The translations under genes and the position numbers were made by a program. A DNA stretch of 64,000 nucleotides from Halococcus saccharolyticus DSM 5350 (GTDB lineage Archaea > Halobacteriota > Halobacteria > Halobacteriales > Halococcaceae), in NCBI RefSeq assembly GCF_000336915.1, contig NZ_AOMD01000015.1:1-64000 (forward strand). The letters run 5' to 3'. The notes beneath the pieces were generated by a model. That model was not told the origin of the DNA, made no database searches, and was given only the letters and a program-made list of their open reading frames with translations. This document shows, piece by piece, positions 62,815-64,000 of the stretch (the stretch's first letter is position 1; each line of letters starts with the position of its first letter).

Positions 62815-63564
62815 ATGCGCGAACTCGTCTTTGCCCTCGAATACGAACCCGGCTGCAATCGGGTAGCTGATACTCTCGCTGACCATCCAGATGCTTCGAT
62901 TCGTTCGCTCTCGCTGCACGTTACTGAGGAGCGTCTCTGGCGTGTCGATCACGCCACGGGGACGCCCGACGCTCTCGCTGCCATCGAAAATGCCTTTCTC
63001 AACAGCGATTACTACGCGGACTGTCTCGCCACCGAGGACTGCGACGCTACTCAGAGTACACAGGTTCTCGACCATACCGACGACACACTTGTTCTCTACT
63101 CGTACTGGGAGCGCACTCCCCTCTGTTCGTCCATCCCCCACATCGCCCGCGATCATCTCGGTGACGGCTTGCTGTTCGATACGCACCACGAGAGTCGCCA
63201 CTATACCTGGCGCATCATCCACTCCGGCGAGGGGGATGTGAGTGGGTTTTTTGATGAGCTTGAAACTGCCGTCGGCGACTGCGCGCAGATGGAGATGCTC
63301 CGAACGGCAGCTGCCTCGACACCGCCGAGCAACGGAGACGGCAGTGCAACCGAGTTGTCGCCAGAGCAGGAAGCGGCTCTCCAGGCCGCCGTCGAACATG
63401 GCTACTACGAGTCACCACGGGAGGTCGATGTGTCTGAGTTGGCTGAGCATCTTGACGCGCCACGGTCAACGCTTACCTACCGACTCCGGCGGGCGGAGGA
63501 ACACTTGGCGAAGCAGCACGTCGCTCGCGAGCAGCTACCAGACGAGCTGTCGACGCCGCTCTGA
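62815..63564 (+). CDS. Bacterio-opsin-activator-type HTH regulator
   Basis: 249 residues. N-terminal sensor part (MRELVFALEYEPGCNRVADT, SLSLHVTEERLWRVDHATGT, CDATQSTQVLDHTDDTLVLY) of the Bat_N type; C-terminal HTH_10 (LSPEQEAALQAAVEHGYYES, VDVSELAEHLDAPRSTLTYR). Cysteines at CLATEDCDA and CAQMEM might bind metal. It directly precedes a Zn/Cd-type ATPase, with a palindrome between them, so it probably controls it. Ligand inferred. Confidence 0.9.
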   Translation: MRELVFALEYEPGCNRVADTLADHPDASIRSLSLHVTEERLWRVDHATGTPDALAAIENAFLNSDYYADCLATEDCDATQSTQVLDHTDDTLVLYSYWERTPLCSSIPHIARDHLGDGLLFDTHHESRHYTWRIIHSGEGDVSGFFDELETAVGDCAQMEMLRTAAASTPPSNGDGSATELSPEQEAALQAAVEHGYYESPREVDVSELAEHLDAPRSTLTYRLRRAEEHLAKQHVAREQLPDELSTPL

Positions 63565-63575
63565 CCCCCTTTGGA

Positions 63576-63589
63576 TTGGAATGTTCCAA
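63576..63589. promoter_or_regulatory. Palindrome upstream of the Zn/Cd ATPase
   Basis: TTGGAATGTTCCAA, a perfect 14-bp palindrome, followed by AACGCTTATC (TATA-like) and then the ATG at 63627, giving near-leaderless spacing. Activator site candidate for the Bat-type protein next door. Confidence 0.55.
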
Positions 63590-63626
63590 CTAACGCTTAT
63601 CGAGTTGACTGCCCTATCTCGCAGTG

Positions 63627-64000
63627 ATGACCGAAAACGCAGACGCAGCAGCGCAGGAACACGACAGTGGGCAGGCGCGAGAGTTGTCCGTCCGGCTCAC
63701 CGTTCCGGAGATGGACTGCCCCTCTTGTGCGCAGAAAGTCGACAAGAGTCTCCAGCGCGTCGACGGAATTACTGACACCACCCTCCAACCCACGACGGGC
63801 ATGGCCACGGTAAGCTATGATCCTGACCGTGCCGCCGAGGCCGACGTGATTGCGGCCATCGAGGGCGCGGGCTATGAAGTCATCGGCGGCGAAGACGGTT
63901 CTGACGGAGAATCCGTCGATGGCATGGAAATTGCACCTCCGTCCGAGATCTGGACGAGTTCGCGCGCCATCAAGACGTGGATAGGGGCAGGATTCGTCGT
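63627..64000 (+). CDS. Zn/Cd/Pb-type P1B ATPase, 5' part only
   Basis: 124 codons, open to the window end. Starts MTENADAAAQEHDSGQAREL; HMA domain with LTVPEMDCPSCAQKVDKSLQ, then TTLQPTTGMATVSYDPDRAA and a linker to the first helix (TSSRAIKTWIGAGFVV). The MDCPSC(A)xKV form of the motif is typical of ZntA/CadA-type pumps for Zn2+, Cd2+ or Pb2+. The catalytic domains lie outside the window, so the call rests on the HMA. Confidence 0.85.
   Translation, partial: MTENADAAAQEHDSGQARELSVRLTVPEMDCPSCAQKVDKSLQRVDGITDTTLQPTTGMATVSYDPDRAAEADVIAAIEGAGYEVIGGEDGSDGESVDGMEIAPPSEIWTSSRAIKTWIGAGFV

Noticed and set aside
1-64000. CRISPR arrays, rRNA or tRNA genes
   Set aside because: No regularly spaced repeats and no rRNA or tRNA sequence were recognised by eye.

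Overview
The window is one contig piece from a halophilic archaeon (class Halobacteria). The evidence is acidic proteins with high-GC codons, Tat and lipobox secretion signals, leaderless-looking starts behind TATA elements, haloarchaeal regulator families (bacterio-opsin-activator HTH, TRASH-domain Lrp), halocyanin, and a 7S (SRP) RNA of the archaeal type. I cannot fix the genus. The first 19 bases are a Nextera transposase adapter end, so the left edge is a library artefact. Both window ends cut through a heavy-metal P-type ATPase.

Layout. 1-5.7 kb: truncated copper-type ATPase with divergent ArsR-like regulator, small zinc finger, DoxX-like membrane protein, frameshifted UspA gene, GNAT. 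5.8-6.5 kb: an insertion scar where a TnpB/IS200-605 tail abuts a 5'-truncated DRTGG gene. 6.5-16.1 kb: a dense copper locus with CopA, a TRASH-domain Lrp regulator, CopZ, DUF302 and SHOCT proteins, a Tat-lipoprotein multicopper oxidase, a CPH-type CopB ATPase and a methyltransferase. 16-25.6 kb: more metal handling, namely an ArsP/DUF318 permease, a Csp-like copper-storage protein, a second TRASH-Lrp, a NicO-like transporter divergent from NikR, and a DtxR regulator followed by a GDT1/UPF0016 transporter, with similar inverted repeats before both of the last two genes. 25.6-27.0 kb: an IS200/605-type element carrying only tnpB. 27-39 kb: transport and stress genes (DAACS symporter, UspA proteins, glutamate dehydrogenase with a zinc-ribbon partner, a 957-residue Bat-like sensor-regulator, SMR, ZIP, APC-UspA fusion) with two copies of one MITE. 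39-45.3 kb: nitrogen-oxide or copper redox genes (NnrS-like membrane protein, cupin, an unknown conserved protein, truncated hemoglobin, two-domain multicopper oxidase, two-domain halocyanin), interrupted by an intact IS6 element with 8-bp target duplications. 45.4 kb: SRP RNA. 46-49 kb: regulators, a DUF7509-like protein, and an AT-rich island with a PIN-like gene. 49-62.3 kb: NarO-like regulator and a complete outward-facing (archaeal pNar) nitrate reductase operon: membrane protein, Rieske, cytochrome b, small membrane protein, NarG, NarH, heme-binding subunit, NarJ, membrane protein, HEAT-repeat protein, Mrp ATPase-DUF2249 fusion. 62.4-64 kb: small gene with an internal stop, Bat-type regulator, start of a Zn/Cd-type ATPase.

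How it works together. Two themes dominate. One is metal homeostasis: copper sensing, chaperoning, oxidation, export and storage, plus nickel, manganese or iron, and zinc or cadmium systems. The other is anaerobic nitrate respiration with copper redox proteins. Palindromes of the form CGAA-N4-TTCG occur before the narO-like gene and before the 41-kb operon and may tie these into one regulon. A 9-bp element sits at nearly the same distance from the starts of copA and its TRASH-Lrp regulator. The most interesting uncharacterised material is the AT-rich PIN-like gene beside the DUF7509-like gene, the maturation-like tail of the nar operon, and the MITE family.
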